Assembly (NCBI GenBank): GCA_030656615.1
Contig: JAUSOY010000017.1
Location: 1-50,152, forward strand
Length of the DNA: 50,152 bases
Reading direction: 5' to 3'
Origin: Bacteroidales bacterium
Lineage (GTDB): Bacteria; Bacteroidota; Bacteroidia; Bacteroidales; TTA-H9
Part shown: positions 34,607 to 42,776 of the stretch, in pieces
How positions within the stretch are numbered: position 1 is the stretch's first letter
Layout: each line of letters opens with the position of its first letter
Translations under genes and position numbers: made by a program
The notes under the pieces: model-generated
Seen by the model: only the letters and a program-made list of their open reading frames with translations
What the model was told of the DNA's origin: nothing
Databases searched by the model: none

Positions 34607-35160
34607 ACACAAAAACGCTTCCTAAAATGGACTATATCGATATTATTATTCTGATCCCTTTGATTTACTTCGCATGGAAAGGATTCAGCAGGGGACTAAT
34701 TATTGAATTAGCCTCACTTATAGGGCTGGCAGCAGGAATTTGGGCCGCCTGGCATTTTTCAGGAATTGTGGAAGTGTGGTTAATTCAATCGGCTGGTTTA
34801 CAAAGTAAATATTTGAATATTATCGCTTTCATATTAACAATGATTGCCGTAATTATTTTAGTGCACATCACCGGAAAATTACTCGAAAAATTTATTGACC
34901 TGATTGCTCTTGGTTTCCTGAATAAAATGGCCGGAATGTTCTTTGGTATTATGAAAGGTGTTTTGATACTGAGTCTATTTATTTACCTTATTAACACCTT
35001 TGCCGGTGGTCAAATAATGAGCGAAGAGCAAGAAAACCAATCAATGCTGTACAAACCTATAGCAGGTATTGCTCCCCTTATTATTGGGAAAATAAACATG
35101 GACGACTTTAAATTTCCCCAGGAAGAGGAAACCTTCAACGAAAAATCAGAAAACAACTAA
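34603..35160 (+). CDS. CvpA-family membrane protein
   Basis: 185 residues with four membrane helices. The CvpA pattern is present: DIIILIPLIYFAWKGFSRG, then a glycine-rich helix and a FLNKMAGMFFGIMKG segment. CvpA proteins are linked to envelope integrity and, in enterobacteria, to colicin V production and bile-salt tolerance; their mechanism is not established. It is coupled to mlaF by a four-base overlap, which fits a role in envelope lipid homeostasis. The stop overlaps the convergent gene at 35157. Confidence 0.87.
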   Translation: MNTKTLPKMDYIDIIILIPLIYFAWKGFSRGLIIELASLIGLAAGIWAAWHFSGIVEVWLIQSAGLQSKYLNIIAFILTMIAVIILVHITGKLLEKFIDLIALGFLNKMAGMFFGIMKGVLILSLFIYLINTFAGGQIMSEEQENQSMLYKPIAGIAPLIIGKINMDDFKFPQEEETFNEKSENN

Positions 35161-35960
35161 AGATAACGGCGTTCAACCAATTCACTTAATTTCATAGTCG
35201 CCGGGCTGGTTAAATCCCAATCAAACTGCATTTGATAATCGCTTAGGATATTTTTCGCATTTTCTGCAGAACCGGCATTATTTAATTGTTGAATGGCGTT
35301 ATTATAAAGTTGTAAATCTCCTTTAAACAACTCATTCAAAAACAAAAACTTTTCGTTAATCCCTATTGCAGCCCGAATATCTGCCAGCGGTTTTTGAACC
35401 ATACGACTCAATACACTTTTATCTTCGATGGACCCTCCAATTTTATCAAATAGGCTGGGTTTTTCTGCTATCGGACGTATCATCGAAGCACTAAACAAAT
35501 CAGGCTCAGATGAAGGTTTCTTTACCGGAATTTCATCCTGTACCTGAACAGGAGAAGATTTAGTTTCTTTTGGAGAAATTACATCCTCAATTTGCTCTGT
35601 CTTAACATCCATTTCGCTGCCCGTTTTCGATTTAATTTCTTCAGGAAGAACTTCATTACGAATTATTTCTTTTTCCTTTATTTCGTTATGCACGGCAACA
35701 AACGCAGGAACAATAACAGGCTCTTCAATTCGCTCTTCCTGAATTGATGTCGCGGAAGGAGCTGCAGATGAAGTTTGCCGTTCTGCATTAATCCGACTCA
35801 GTTTTGATAACCGATCATACGCACGACGAAGATTCTCAAGAATAATATCAATCTCAATCTGCGGAATACGATTATTATAGCCGGTGATAACCTCTGTTTG
35901 CTCATGAATAATATCGATGAGCGAGGAAATTTCGTCGAGAAGTTGCTTTCTGTTATCCAT
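35157..35960 (-). CDS. Conserved Bacteroidota hypothetical with acidic linker
   Basis: 267 residues from ATG 35960; the longer frame starts at non-conserved residues and is rejected. An N-terminal helical part (~1-65, LLDEISSLIDIIHEQTEVI) is followed by a low-complexity linker rich in Glu, Lys and Ser (~70-180). The compact C-terminal part starts near IRAAIGINEKFLFLNELFKG and ends LSELVERRYL. That C-terminal pattern recurs in Bacteroidota proteins that I recall only as hypothetical. No signal peptide and no known function. It is convergent with cvpA. Confidence 0.7.
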   Translation of the reverse strand: MDNRKQLLDEISSLIDIIHEQTEVITGYNNRIPQIEIDIILENLRRAYDRLSKLSRINAERQTSSAAPSATSIQEERIEEPVIVPAFVAVHNEIKEKEIIRNEVLPEEIKSKTGSEMDVKTEQIEDVISPKETKSSPVQVQDEIPVKKPSSEPDLFSASMIRPIAEKPSLFDKIGGSIEDKSVLSRMVQKPLADIRAAIGINEKFLFLNELFKGDLQLYNNAIQQLNNAGSAENAKNILSDYQMQFDWDLTSPATMKLSELVERRYL

Positions 35961-36106
35961 GTGTCTGAATATCAAAACAAAATAATAGATGTGTGTATTT
36001 AAACCTATGAATGACAATCATTATCGTTCAAATTTTGTAAATTGAACAAAATGCTAGTAGGTTTGCAGGTGTAAAATTACGATAAAAAAAATTAAGCCAA
36101 AATCTG

Positions 36107-36682
36107 ATGTTTCCAGAAAACAGATATGTTAATTCCGATATATACGGTTGGATAGAAGTGGTTGCCGGTTCTATGTTTTCGGGGAAAACAGAAGAATTAA
36201 TCCGCAGGCTTAACCGGGCAAAAATCGCTAAACTCAGGGTCGAAATTTTCAAACCCATGATCGACACCCGTTATCATGATGTAAACGTTGTATCGCATAA
36301 TTCAAATGCCATTGTGAGTACGCCCATCGAAACATCGTCTGAAATCCTTATGTATGCACACGATATTGATGTAGTCGGTATTGATGAAGCTCAGTTTTTT
36401 GATGATAACCTGCCACAGATTTGTCAAGAGCTGGCCAATAACGGGGTTAGAGTGATAGTGGCGGGCCTTGATATGGATTTTCTGGGAAAACCTTTTGGAC
36501 CAATGCCAGCATTGATGGCTATGGCCGAATACGTAACGAAAGTTCACGCCATTTGTATGGGTTGTGGTAATCTGGCTCATTATTCACACCGGACCGTTGA
36601 AAACGATAAACTTGTATTATTGGGTGAAACAGATAATTATCAGCCTTTATGCCGCTCGTGTTACCAAAAAGCGACCAAATAA
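36107..36682 (+). CDS. tdk: Thymidine kinase
   Basis: 191 residues, type II (cellular) thymidine kinase. The P-loop GSMFSGKT is at 21-28, the catalytic Glu94 is in GIDEAQFF, and the structural zinc site is C150-C153-C182-C185. It salvages thymidine to dTMP. The gene is monocistronic and divergent from the hypothetical gene. Confidence 0.97.
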   Translation: MFPENRYVNSDIYGWIEVVAGSMFSGKTEELIRRLNRAKIAKLRVEIFKPMIDTRYHDVNVVSHNSNAIVSTPIETSSEILMYAHDIDVVGIDEAQFFDDNLPQICQELANNGVRVIVAGLDMDFLGKPFGPMPALMAMAEYVTKVHAICMGCGNLAHYSHRTVENDKLVLLGETDNYQPLCRSCYQKATK

Positions 36683-36848
36683 TTGTATTCCAGCGACTTG
36701 CTTTAGATTAAATTGTCGGGGAATCAATTGAATTCTTAATTTATTGTATTTATAGATAGGAAAACTCTAGCCGACAGAAAAATCATTGCTCACAATCTGG
36801 CTTTTATATTACTACGCCATAAACCAATCCATACTCGCAGATATTTTA

Positions 36849-36856
36849 TAATTTTG
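36849..36856 (+). promoter_or_regulatory. -7 element of cyclophilin gene (TAATTTTG)
   Basis: TAATTTTG fits TAnnTTTG and predicts a leader of about 115 bases before the ATG at 36976. The rest of the 293-base gap after tdk shows nothing else. Confidence 0.5.
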
Positions 36857-36975
36857 CCTTTCTGCTTAAGGGTATAATTTTAATCCCTCCTCTGGATTCA
36901 TAACATGTCCATAAACACAATTTAAACAATTAAGCTCAATACGATTTTATCAACAACCAATAATTAGTTACGACG

Positions 36976-37596
36976 ATGAAAAAAATGATTCTATTTCTGG
37001 CGCTTGCTGTAAGTCTCAGCTTTGCCAATGCACAGAAAGTTGTCCGTTTTGCAATACATACCGATTATGGTACCATGAAGGGCTATTTATACAACGAAAC
37101 GCCTCTTCATCGCGATAATTTTGTAAAACTTGTAAAGCAAGGATGGTATAATAACAGTCCTTTTCACCGGGTTATCAGCAATTTTATGATTCAGGGCGGG
37201 CAAAATGCTGATGGCCGATTGGATCCAGGCAATAAAATTTCCGCCGAATTCAATCCTAAATTCTTCCATAAAAAAGGTGCATTGGCCGCAGCCCGAATGG
37301 GCGATCAAGTAAACCCCAAAAAAGAATCTTCGGGTAGTCAGTTTTACATTGTACAGGGAAATATTCTTAGCGATCAGGATGTTAGTGCTTTTGAAGCCAG
37401 AGGCACCAAATTCACACCCGAGCAGTTAAAAGCATATAAAACGATTGGTGGCACGCCACATCTCGATGGTGGATACACTGTTTATGGAGAAATTACCGAA
37501 GGTCTGGATGTGATTGATAAAATAGCCGCTGTAAAAACACTTCCCGGCGACCGCCCTGAAAAGGATTTAAAAATGCGTATCGAAATCATCAAATAA
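36976..37596 (+). CDS. Exported cyclophilin-type peptidyl-prolyl isomerase
   Basis: 206 residues. A signal peptide of about 20 residues (MKKMILFLALAVSLSFANAQ) precedes a cyclophilin domain: FHRVISNFMIQGG, a QFYIVQGN strand and a GGYTVYGEITEGLDVID end. It speeds proline isomerisation during folding in the periplasm. An insert (SDQDVSAFEARGTKFTPEQL) of the kind common in Bacteroidota members is present. pheS follows after 14 bases. Confidence 0.94.
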   Translation: MKKMILFLALAVSLSFANAQKVVRFAIHTDYGTMKGYLYNETPLHRDNFVKLVKQGWYNNSPFHRVISNFMIQGGQNADGRLDPGNKISAEFNPKFFHKKGALAAARMGDQVNPKKESSGSQFYIVQGNILSDQDVSAFEARGTKFTPEQLKAYKTIGGTPHLDGGYTVYGEITEGLDVIDKIAAVKTLPGDRPEKDLKMRIEIIK

Positions 37597-37610
37597 ATAG
37601 CATTCTTTGA

Positions 37611-38645
37611 ATGAAAGAACAAATCGAAAAATATCTGGTAGAAGTTGCCGCGTTTAATTCAAACGTTCTCCAGGAAATTGAACAGCTAAGAATTCGGTTT
37701 CTTGGTAAGAAAGGAATATTAGGAGAACTGTTCGAAGCCTTTAAAACGGTACCCGGACCCGACAAGAAAGAAGCAGGTATTTTGCTGAATACTCTAAAGA
37801 ATGCTGTGCAGGAAAAGATCAATGAACTCCGCACATCTTCCGAAGAATCTGTGGCTGAACAAAACACAACGGAGATTGATCTTACACGACCAGTTGGTTT
37901 TTACGAAACAGGATCAAGGCATCCGGTAGCTATTGTACGAAACCGCATGGTTGCAATTTTTCAGAATATGGGTTTCAGTGTTGCCGAAGGACCGGAAATC
38001 GAGGACGATTGGCATAATTTTTCTGCTTTAAATTTCCCTCCTGATCATCCGGCACGTGATATGCAGGACACTTTTTTCATCGAAAAAAGAAGTAGTGGCA
38101 ATGATATTTCTCTCAGAACCCACACATCTTCTGTTCAAGTGAGAACCATGGAACAAACACGGCCACCCATCCGGATGGTTTTTCCGGGAAGAGTCTTCCG
38201 TAACGAAGCCATTTCAGCACGTTCGCATTGCATCTTTCATCAGGTAGAAGGTTTATATATTGATAAGAATGTTTCCTTTGCTGATTTAAAACAGACATTA
38301 CTTCATTTCGCCCGTGAAATGTTTGGCGAACAGACACAAATCCGGCTACGGCCTTCTTATTTCCCTTTTACCGAACCTTCGGCCGAAATGGATATTTCGT
38401 GTAACTTATGTGGGGGAAAAGGATGTAATATCTGTAAATATACCGGATGGATTGAGATTCTTGGCTGTGGTATGATAGACCCTGCCGTTCTGGAATCCTG
38501 CGGAATTGATACGGAAATGTATACCGGTTACGCATTTGGAATCGGAATCGAACGAATGACAATGGGCCTTTTTCAGGTAAAAGACATACGGATGTTTTTC
38601 GAAAACGATATACGATTTTTAAAACAGTTCGGATCGGTCGTTTAA
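37611..38645 (+). CDS. pheS: Phenylalanyl-tRNA synthetase alpha subunit
   Basis: 344 residues. An N-terminal coiled-coil arm (~1-85) binds tRNA-Phe. The class II catalytic core follows with HPVAIVRNRM, EGPEIEDDWHNF, FPGRVFRNEAISARSH (motif 2) and GIGIERMTMGLF (motif 3). A four-cysteine segment, CNLCGGKGCNICK, lies before motif 3. PheS works as an alpha2-beta2 enzyme with PheT, whose gene is not in the window; separate pheS and pheT are common in Bacteroidota. Confidence 0.98.
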   Translation: MKEQIEKYLVEVAAFNSNVLQEIEQLRIRFLGKKGILGELFEAFKTVPGPDKKEAGILLNTLKNAVQEKINELRTSSEESVAEQNTTEIDLTRPVGFYETGSRHPVAIVRNRMVAIFQNMGFSVAEGPEIEDDWHNFSALNFPPDHPARDMQDTFFIEKRSSGNDISLRTHTSSVQVRTMEQTRPPIRMVFPGRVFRNEAISARSHCIFHQVEGLYIDKNVSFADLKQTLLHFAREMFGEQTQIRLRPSYFPFTEPSAEMDISCNLCGGKGCNICKYTGWIEILGCGMIDPAVLESCGIDTEMYTGYAFGIGIERMTMGLFQVKDIRMFFENDIRFLKQFGSVV

Positions 38646-38670
38646 CCATCATTCTTAAAAATTACTTTCA

Positions 38671-38696
38671 CGCCGGATTAAATCCGGCGTTTTTTT
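38671..38696 (+). terminator. Terminator after pheS
   Basis: A GC-rich stem, CGCCGGATT (38671-38679) with AATCCGGCG (38681-38689), followed by a run of seven T (38690-38696). It lies 25 bases after the pheS stop. Confidence 0.88.
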
Positions 38697-39024
38697 GTGC
38701 CTTCTGTTAATAAATTCACAGTATCCTTCAATTTGTTTCTGGACTCATTCCACATTAGTAATGTAAACGCCTTATTTAGTGTTTATTAAATTGTATTCTA
38801 TAAGGGGCTAAACATTATTAAAACAATCGTCATTTGCCTTGAAAATCCCCATGAAAGCGATACCTTTGCCCCGTTTTTTCATCCTTTTAAACAATGTCAA
38901 ACAGGATCGAGGGGCTTCATAAATTAAATCACACCCGTTGTTGGGACGACGGCTGGTAAATATGTGATTTTAATAACTCCCGCTCTTTTCTTCATCCCCA
39001 TTAATCACTTTTCAAAATATTCTT
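38697..39024 (+). other. Noncoding region and structured leader of the symporter operon
   Basis: 328 bases with no gene between the pheS terminator and the symporter ATG. From the -7 element at 38861 the predicted transcript has a ~150-base leader. Within it AAATCACA (38926-38933) pairs with TGTGATTT (38963-38970), enclosing the hairpin CCGTTGT-TGGG-ACGACGG (38935-38952) and the unpaired CTGGTAAATA. Upstream, ATCCT (38881-38885) can pair with AGGAT (38913-38917). It may be a regulatory RNA element; I do not recognise a named family. Confidence 0.45.
38861..38868 (+). promoter_or_regulatory. -7 element of symporter/CoA-transferase/oxidoreductase operon (TACCTTTG)
   Basis: TACCTTTG matches TAnnTTTG. 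A TTTG lies at 38833-38836, 24 bases upstream, slightly wide for the -33 element. It is the only good promoter candidate for the four-gene operon. Confidence 0.65.
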
Positions 39025-40455
39025 ATGAACACATACATTCTTGTTGTTTGTATCTATTTTTTATTGGTAGTCATTGTGTCGCTATACACAAAAAAAATGG
39101 CCAGTCGTTCATCAGCTGATTATCTGATTGCCGGCAGAAACCTTGGCGTAATCGTTTGTGCAGTAGTAGTTGCCGCCGAATGGCTTGGTGGTATGAGCAC
39201 CATTGGAGTTAGCGAACAGGCATTTAAAACTGGCTCATTTCAACCAATACTTTATAATCTAAGTACGGCTGTTGGAATGATTATTATTGGATTTACGGTC
39301 GCTAAACAATACCGCGAAAGAAATCTTCACACGGTAAGTGAAATGATTCAACATTTGTTTGGTACAAAAGCCAGAAATATTTCTGCTATTTCCTTTCTGC
39401 TTGCATATGTGGTATTAGCTTTTGTTCAACTTCAAACATGTGCCAGCGTTATTGCTCCCCTATTTAATATCGACTGGACACTTTCGGTGATTATCTCCTC
39501 AGTAATTATTACTGCTTATATGTATGTTGGCGGTATGCATGCATTGGCAATTACAGGCATGATGCATTTAGTTGTGATGTTTGTTGGATTGAGTATTGCC
39601 ACATTAACGGGTCTTATCGATGTTGGTGGTTTCTCAGCCCTCACAGCAAAACTTCATGCGGTTGGTGTGCAAAATAATCCTTACAATCCGTTTAATGTAA
39701 GTTTATGGTATCCCATTAATCTCCTGATCGGCGGTGTATTGGGCGGAATGGCAGGCCAGGCAAGTATTCAGCCCATTTTTGCAGCCAAAAATCCACTCAC
39801 AGCCAAGAGAGCAGCCATTCTCTCCGGATTCATTGTTGCCCCATTTGGCGTCATGGTTGCCATTCTCGGGCTAATCGGACGTACCGGCGATTACATTAAC
39901 ATTACGGATACTTTCAATGCCAAAACTGTTTTATCAACACTGCTCACCAATCCTGAATTTATATCACCCATTTTTGGTGGCCTGGCATTAGCCGGTATTT
40001 TAGCGGCCATTTTATCTACCGTTGGTCCTGTTAACTTCGCTATTGTTACAATAGCTACGAAAGACATTTATCATGGATTGATTAATCCAAATGCCGATGA
40101 TGACCGTATTGTAGTTATTGCCCGCCGTCTGGTAATTCTGGTAAATTTTGTGACGATACCACTGGCCATAGCCACCAAGGGAGGAATTCTGGATCTTGCA
40201 TACATTTCATACGCCATCCGGGCCATTGGCGCAATAGTAATATTTCTTGGGATTTATGCTACAAAAGTCATAACCCCTCGCGGTACGGTAATGGCATTTA
40301 TTGGAGCTACCGTAGCCGTAATCTTTGGAATGATTGCAAAATCTGCAGGTTGGTTTAATATCGAAGCTACTTTCCTGAGTGTCGGGGTTACGTTAGTGTT
40401 GATTATCCTCGGAAAACAAATTGACAATTTCATTAAGCGCAGGAATAACAAATAA
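39025..40455 (+). CDS. Sodium:solute symporter (SSS family)
   Basis: 476 residues with about 13 membrane helices. The N-terminal part has ASRSSADYLIAGRNLG and the AEWLGGMSTIGVSEQAF segment of the SSS family (PF00474). A GGVLGGMAGQASIQPIFAAK stretch and the sodium-site region APFGVMVAILGLIG follow. It should take up an organic solute with sodium across the inner membrane. The downstream CoA-transferase and 2-oxoacid oxidoreductase suggest a carboxylate or 2-oxoacid as substrate; that is inference. The next gene begins one base after its stop. Confidence 0.93.
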   Translation: MNTYILVVCIYFLLVVIVSLYTKKMASRSSADYLIAGRNLGVIVCAVVVAAEWLGGMSTIGVSEQAFKTGSFQPILYNLSTAVGMIIIGFTVAKQYRERNLHTVSEMIQHLFGTKARNISAISFLLAYVVLAFVQLQTCASVIAPLFNIDWTLSVIISSVIITAYMYVGGMHALAITGMMHLVVMFVGLSIATLTGLIDVGGFSALTAKLHAVGVQNNPYNPFNVSLWYPINLLIGGVLGGMAGQASIQPIFAAKNPLTAKRAAILSGFIVAPFGVMVAILGLIGRTGDYINITDTFNAKTVLSTLLTNPEFISPIFGGLALAGILAAILSTVGPVNFAIVTIATKDIYHGLINPNADDDRIVVIARRLVILVNFVTIPLAIATKGGILDLAYISYAIRAIGAIVIFLGIYATKVITPRGTVMAFIGATVAVIFGMIAKSAGWFNIEATFLSVGVTLVLIILGKQIDNFIKRRNNK

Positions 40456-40456
40456 T

Positions 40457-41668
40457 ATGAGCTCAAATAATCTCCCTTTAAAAAACATTAAAATTCTTGA
40501 ACTGGCCAGTGTTTTAGCCGGCCCAAGTGTGGGAATGTTTTTTGCTGAATTGGGCGCCACGGTTATCAAAGTTGAAAATCTGGTTACCAATGGCGATGTT
40601 ACCAGAAACTGGAAACTTCCTACTGAAGCAGATGATGATATTTCAGGATACTTTTCGAGTGTAAACTGGGGCAAACTTTCTCTGGCGATAGACATCACAA
40701 GGCCGGAAGGTCTTGAAATCATTCATAAACTGACTACTCAATGCGATATCGTATTAGCAAGTTATAAACCCGGTGACGATAAGAAGCTAAAAGTCGATTA
40801 CGAAACGCTTAGCGCGTTAAATCCGGAACTGATTTATGCTCATTTAACCGGTTATGGACTTAATAACCCTCGCCCGGGTTTTGATGCCATTATTCAGGCC
40901 GAAGCTGGATTCACGTATATGAACGGTGAAGCGGATTCCATGCCTGTTAAAATGCCCGTGGCGCTTATGGACGTTTTGGCTGCCCATCACCTGAAAGAAG
41001 CCATTCTTATCTCATTATTGAAAAGAATTAATACAGGAAGAGGAGAATACATTGATGTATCGCTCATAAGATCCGGCATTGCTTCACTTGTAAATCAAGC
41101 GACTAATTGGCTGGTAGGCAATAGCATACCCGAACGATTGGGTTCCGATCATCCCAACATTGTACCCTATGGCACCCTGTTTAAAACTGCTGATAATAAA
41201 GAAATTGTTCTGGCTGTTGGAACAGAAAAGCATTTTCATGACCTTTGTGCCGTATTGGATGCACCTGAACTGTTTAACGACCTGCGTTTTAAAACCAATA
41301 AAGACAGGGTAAATCATAAGGAAGCCCTCAAGGAATTACTCAGAAAGAAATTCCTGCTTCACGAACGGGATGCCATGCTTGAGAAATTAAACGCAAAACG
41401 TATTCCGGCAGGGAGTGTAAACAATATGAAAGAAGTTTTCGAAACCGATGAAGCAAAAGAAATGCTTCTGCAAGACACTATAAACAGAGGAATTACCGGT
41501 GTTCGTTCGGTAGCTTTCCGTTTTAATCGTAATGGACTTGTTAATAACATATTACCACCGCCACATTACGGAGATAGTACCACAGAAGTCCTTTCCTCCT
41601 GGCTCGGTTTCAAAGAACAATACATTAATGATTTGATTGAAAAACAGGTTATTTATGCAAAAAAATAA
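40457..41668 (+). CDS. Class III CoA-transferase (CaiB/BaiF family)
   Basis: 403 residues from ATG 40457, directly after the symporter stop; the longer frame runs back into that gene and is rejected. It opens with LKNIKILELASVLAGPSVGM and has GATVIKVENL, typical of family III. The likely catalytic aspartate is Asp172 in VALMDVLAAHHLK, the position that forms an acyl-anhydride in formyl-CoA transferase. It should move CoA between two carboxylates; neither can be read from the sequence. It overlaps the next gene by 14 bases. Confidence 0.92.
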   Translation: MSSNNLPLKNIKILELASVLAGPSVGMFFAELGATVIKVENLVTNGDVTRNWKLPTEADDDISGYFSSVNWGKLSLAIDITRPEGLEIIHKLTTQCDIVLASYKPGDDKKLKVDYETLSALNPELIYAHLTGYGLNNPRPGFDAIIQAEAGFTYMNGEADSMPVKMPVALMDVLAAHHLKEAILISLLKRINTGRGEYIDVSLIRSGIASLVNQATNWLVGNSIPERLGSDHPNIVPYGTLFKTADNKEIVLAVGTEKHFHDLCAVLDAPELFNDLRFKTNKDRVNHKEALKELLRKKFLLHERDAMLEKLNAKRIPAGSVNNMKEVFETDEAKEMLLQDTINRGITGVRSVAFRFNRNGLVNNILPPPHYGDSTTEVLSSWLGFKEQYINDLIEKQVIYAKK

Positions 41669-42776
41669 TTCACAAGAATCCGTTTTAATCGACGGTTCAC
41701 GCCTTATGATCGAAGCAATGGCAAGAGCCGGTGCCGATACATTTATCGGTTACCCGATAACTCCTGCCAATCTGCTTTACTTGTATGCAACTCAGCGTTT
41801 TGAACTAATGCTTCCAGCCCCTGATGAAATCACAACAATTCAGTGGATGACTGGCTTGGCTGCTACAGGAAGAATCCCAGTTACAGCTACCTCTTTTCCC
41901 GGATTTGCTCTGATGATCGAATCCATTAATATGGCATACATGATGGAACTTCCTATGGTTATCGTTCTGGCTCAACGCCTGGGACCTGCCACCGGAACAG
42001 CCACTTGTGGAGCCCAGGGCGATATTGCTTTACTGCGTGGTATGTACTCAGGAGGCTTCAGTATTCCTGTCTTCTCACCATCAGCATACAGCGATTCATG
42101 GACTATGGCAGGCGAAGCCGTCAGAGTAGCTATCAAACTTCGTACTCCGGTAGTTCTTCTCACTTCGAAAGAAGAAGTTATGACGCATAAAAACTTTGAT
42201 ATTTCGCACCTTCCAGAAATCACGGCCACTCAGATGAAAGGCTTTGATTTAGCAGATGAATATCGCACCTATGCCAACACAGAGGATAAGATTCCTCCTT
42301 TCCTTGCCGTTCCCAACAACAAGCATCAGATTCGTATTACCGCCAGTACCCATGATACCAAAGGAATTCTTCAGCATTCGACCGAAGAAGCGATTGACAA
42401 TACACTTCGCCTACAGGAAAAAACCATGAAGTATCTGGACGATTTTACTCATTATGATCTCGACGAACAGGCTGGTGCGACAAAACTGCTGATTTCATTT
42501 GGTATAACAGCATTAGCCGCTTTGGACGCTGTAAACAGAATGAGGACTTCCGGTGAAAAAATTTCTTTACTTACCATAAAAACACTTCTGCCAGTTCCTC
42601 CGGTATATTATGAGATAATGGATAAGTACAGCAACATAATAATTGCCGAGGAAAACAGCACCGCCCAATATTCCAAAATACTTTTCGGCGACAGGCTACC
42701 AAAAAATGTTACTCATATAGGAACATTCGGGCGAATGATTACACCATCCGATATAATCAATGGAGGAGCAGAATAA
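41655..42776 (+). CDS. 2-oxoacid:acceptor oxidoreductase alpha subunit (KorA/VorA-like)
   Basis: 373 residues from ATG 41655; the TTG start at 41637 is rejected. It has the pyrimidine-binding domain with GYPITPAN at 32-39, the ATSFPGFALMIE segment, and domain II with LLISFGITALAALDAV. The alpha subunit binds thiamine diphosphate together with the beta subunit encoded next. It lacks the gamma domain, which is fused to beta instead. 2-oxoglutarate, branched-chain, indolepyruvate and phenylpyruvate enzymes all share this fold, so the substrate is open. The stop overlaps the beta-gamma start in TAATG. Confidence 0.9.
   Translation: MQKNNSQESVLIDGSRLMIEAMARAGADTFIGYPITPANLLYLYATQRFELMLPAPDEITTIQWMTGLAATGRIPVTATSFPGFALMIESINMAYMMELPMVIVLAQRLGPATGTATCGAQGDIALLRGMYSGGFSIPVFSPSAYSDSWTMAGEAVRVAIKLRTPVVLLTSKEEVMTHKNFDISHLPEITATQMKGFDLADEYRTYANTEDKIPPFLAVPNNKHQIRITASTHDTKGILQHSTEEAIDNTLRLQEKTMKYLDDFTHYDLDEQAGATKLLISFGITALAALDAVNRMRTSGEKISLLTIKTLLPVPPVYYEIMDKYSNIIIAEENSTAQYSKILFGDRLPKNVTHIGTFGRMITPSDIINGGAE

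Noticed and set aside
38926-38970. A known riboswitch class in the symporter leader
   Set aside because: The hairpins were compared from memory with mini-ykkC, preQ1, fluoride and SAM motifs and the conserved bases do not match, so no named class is claimed.
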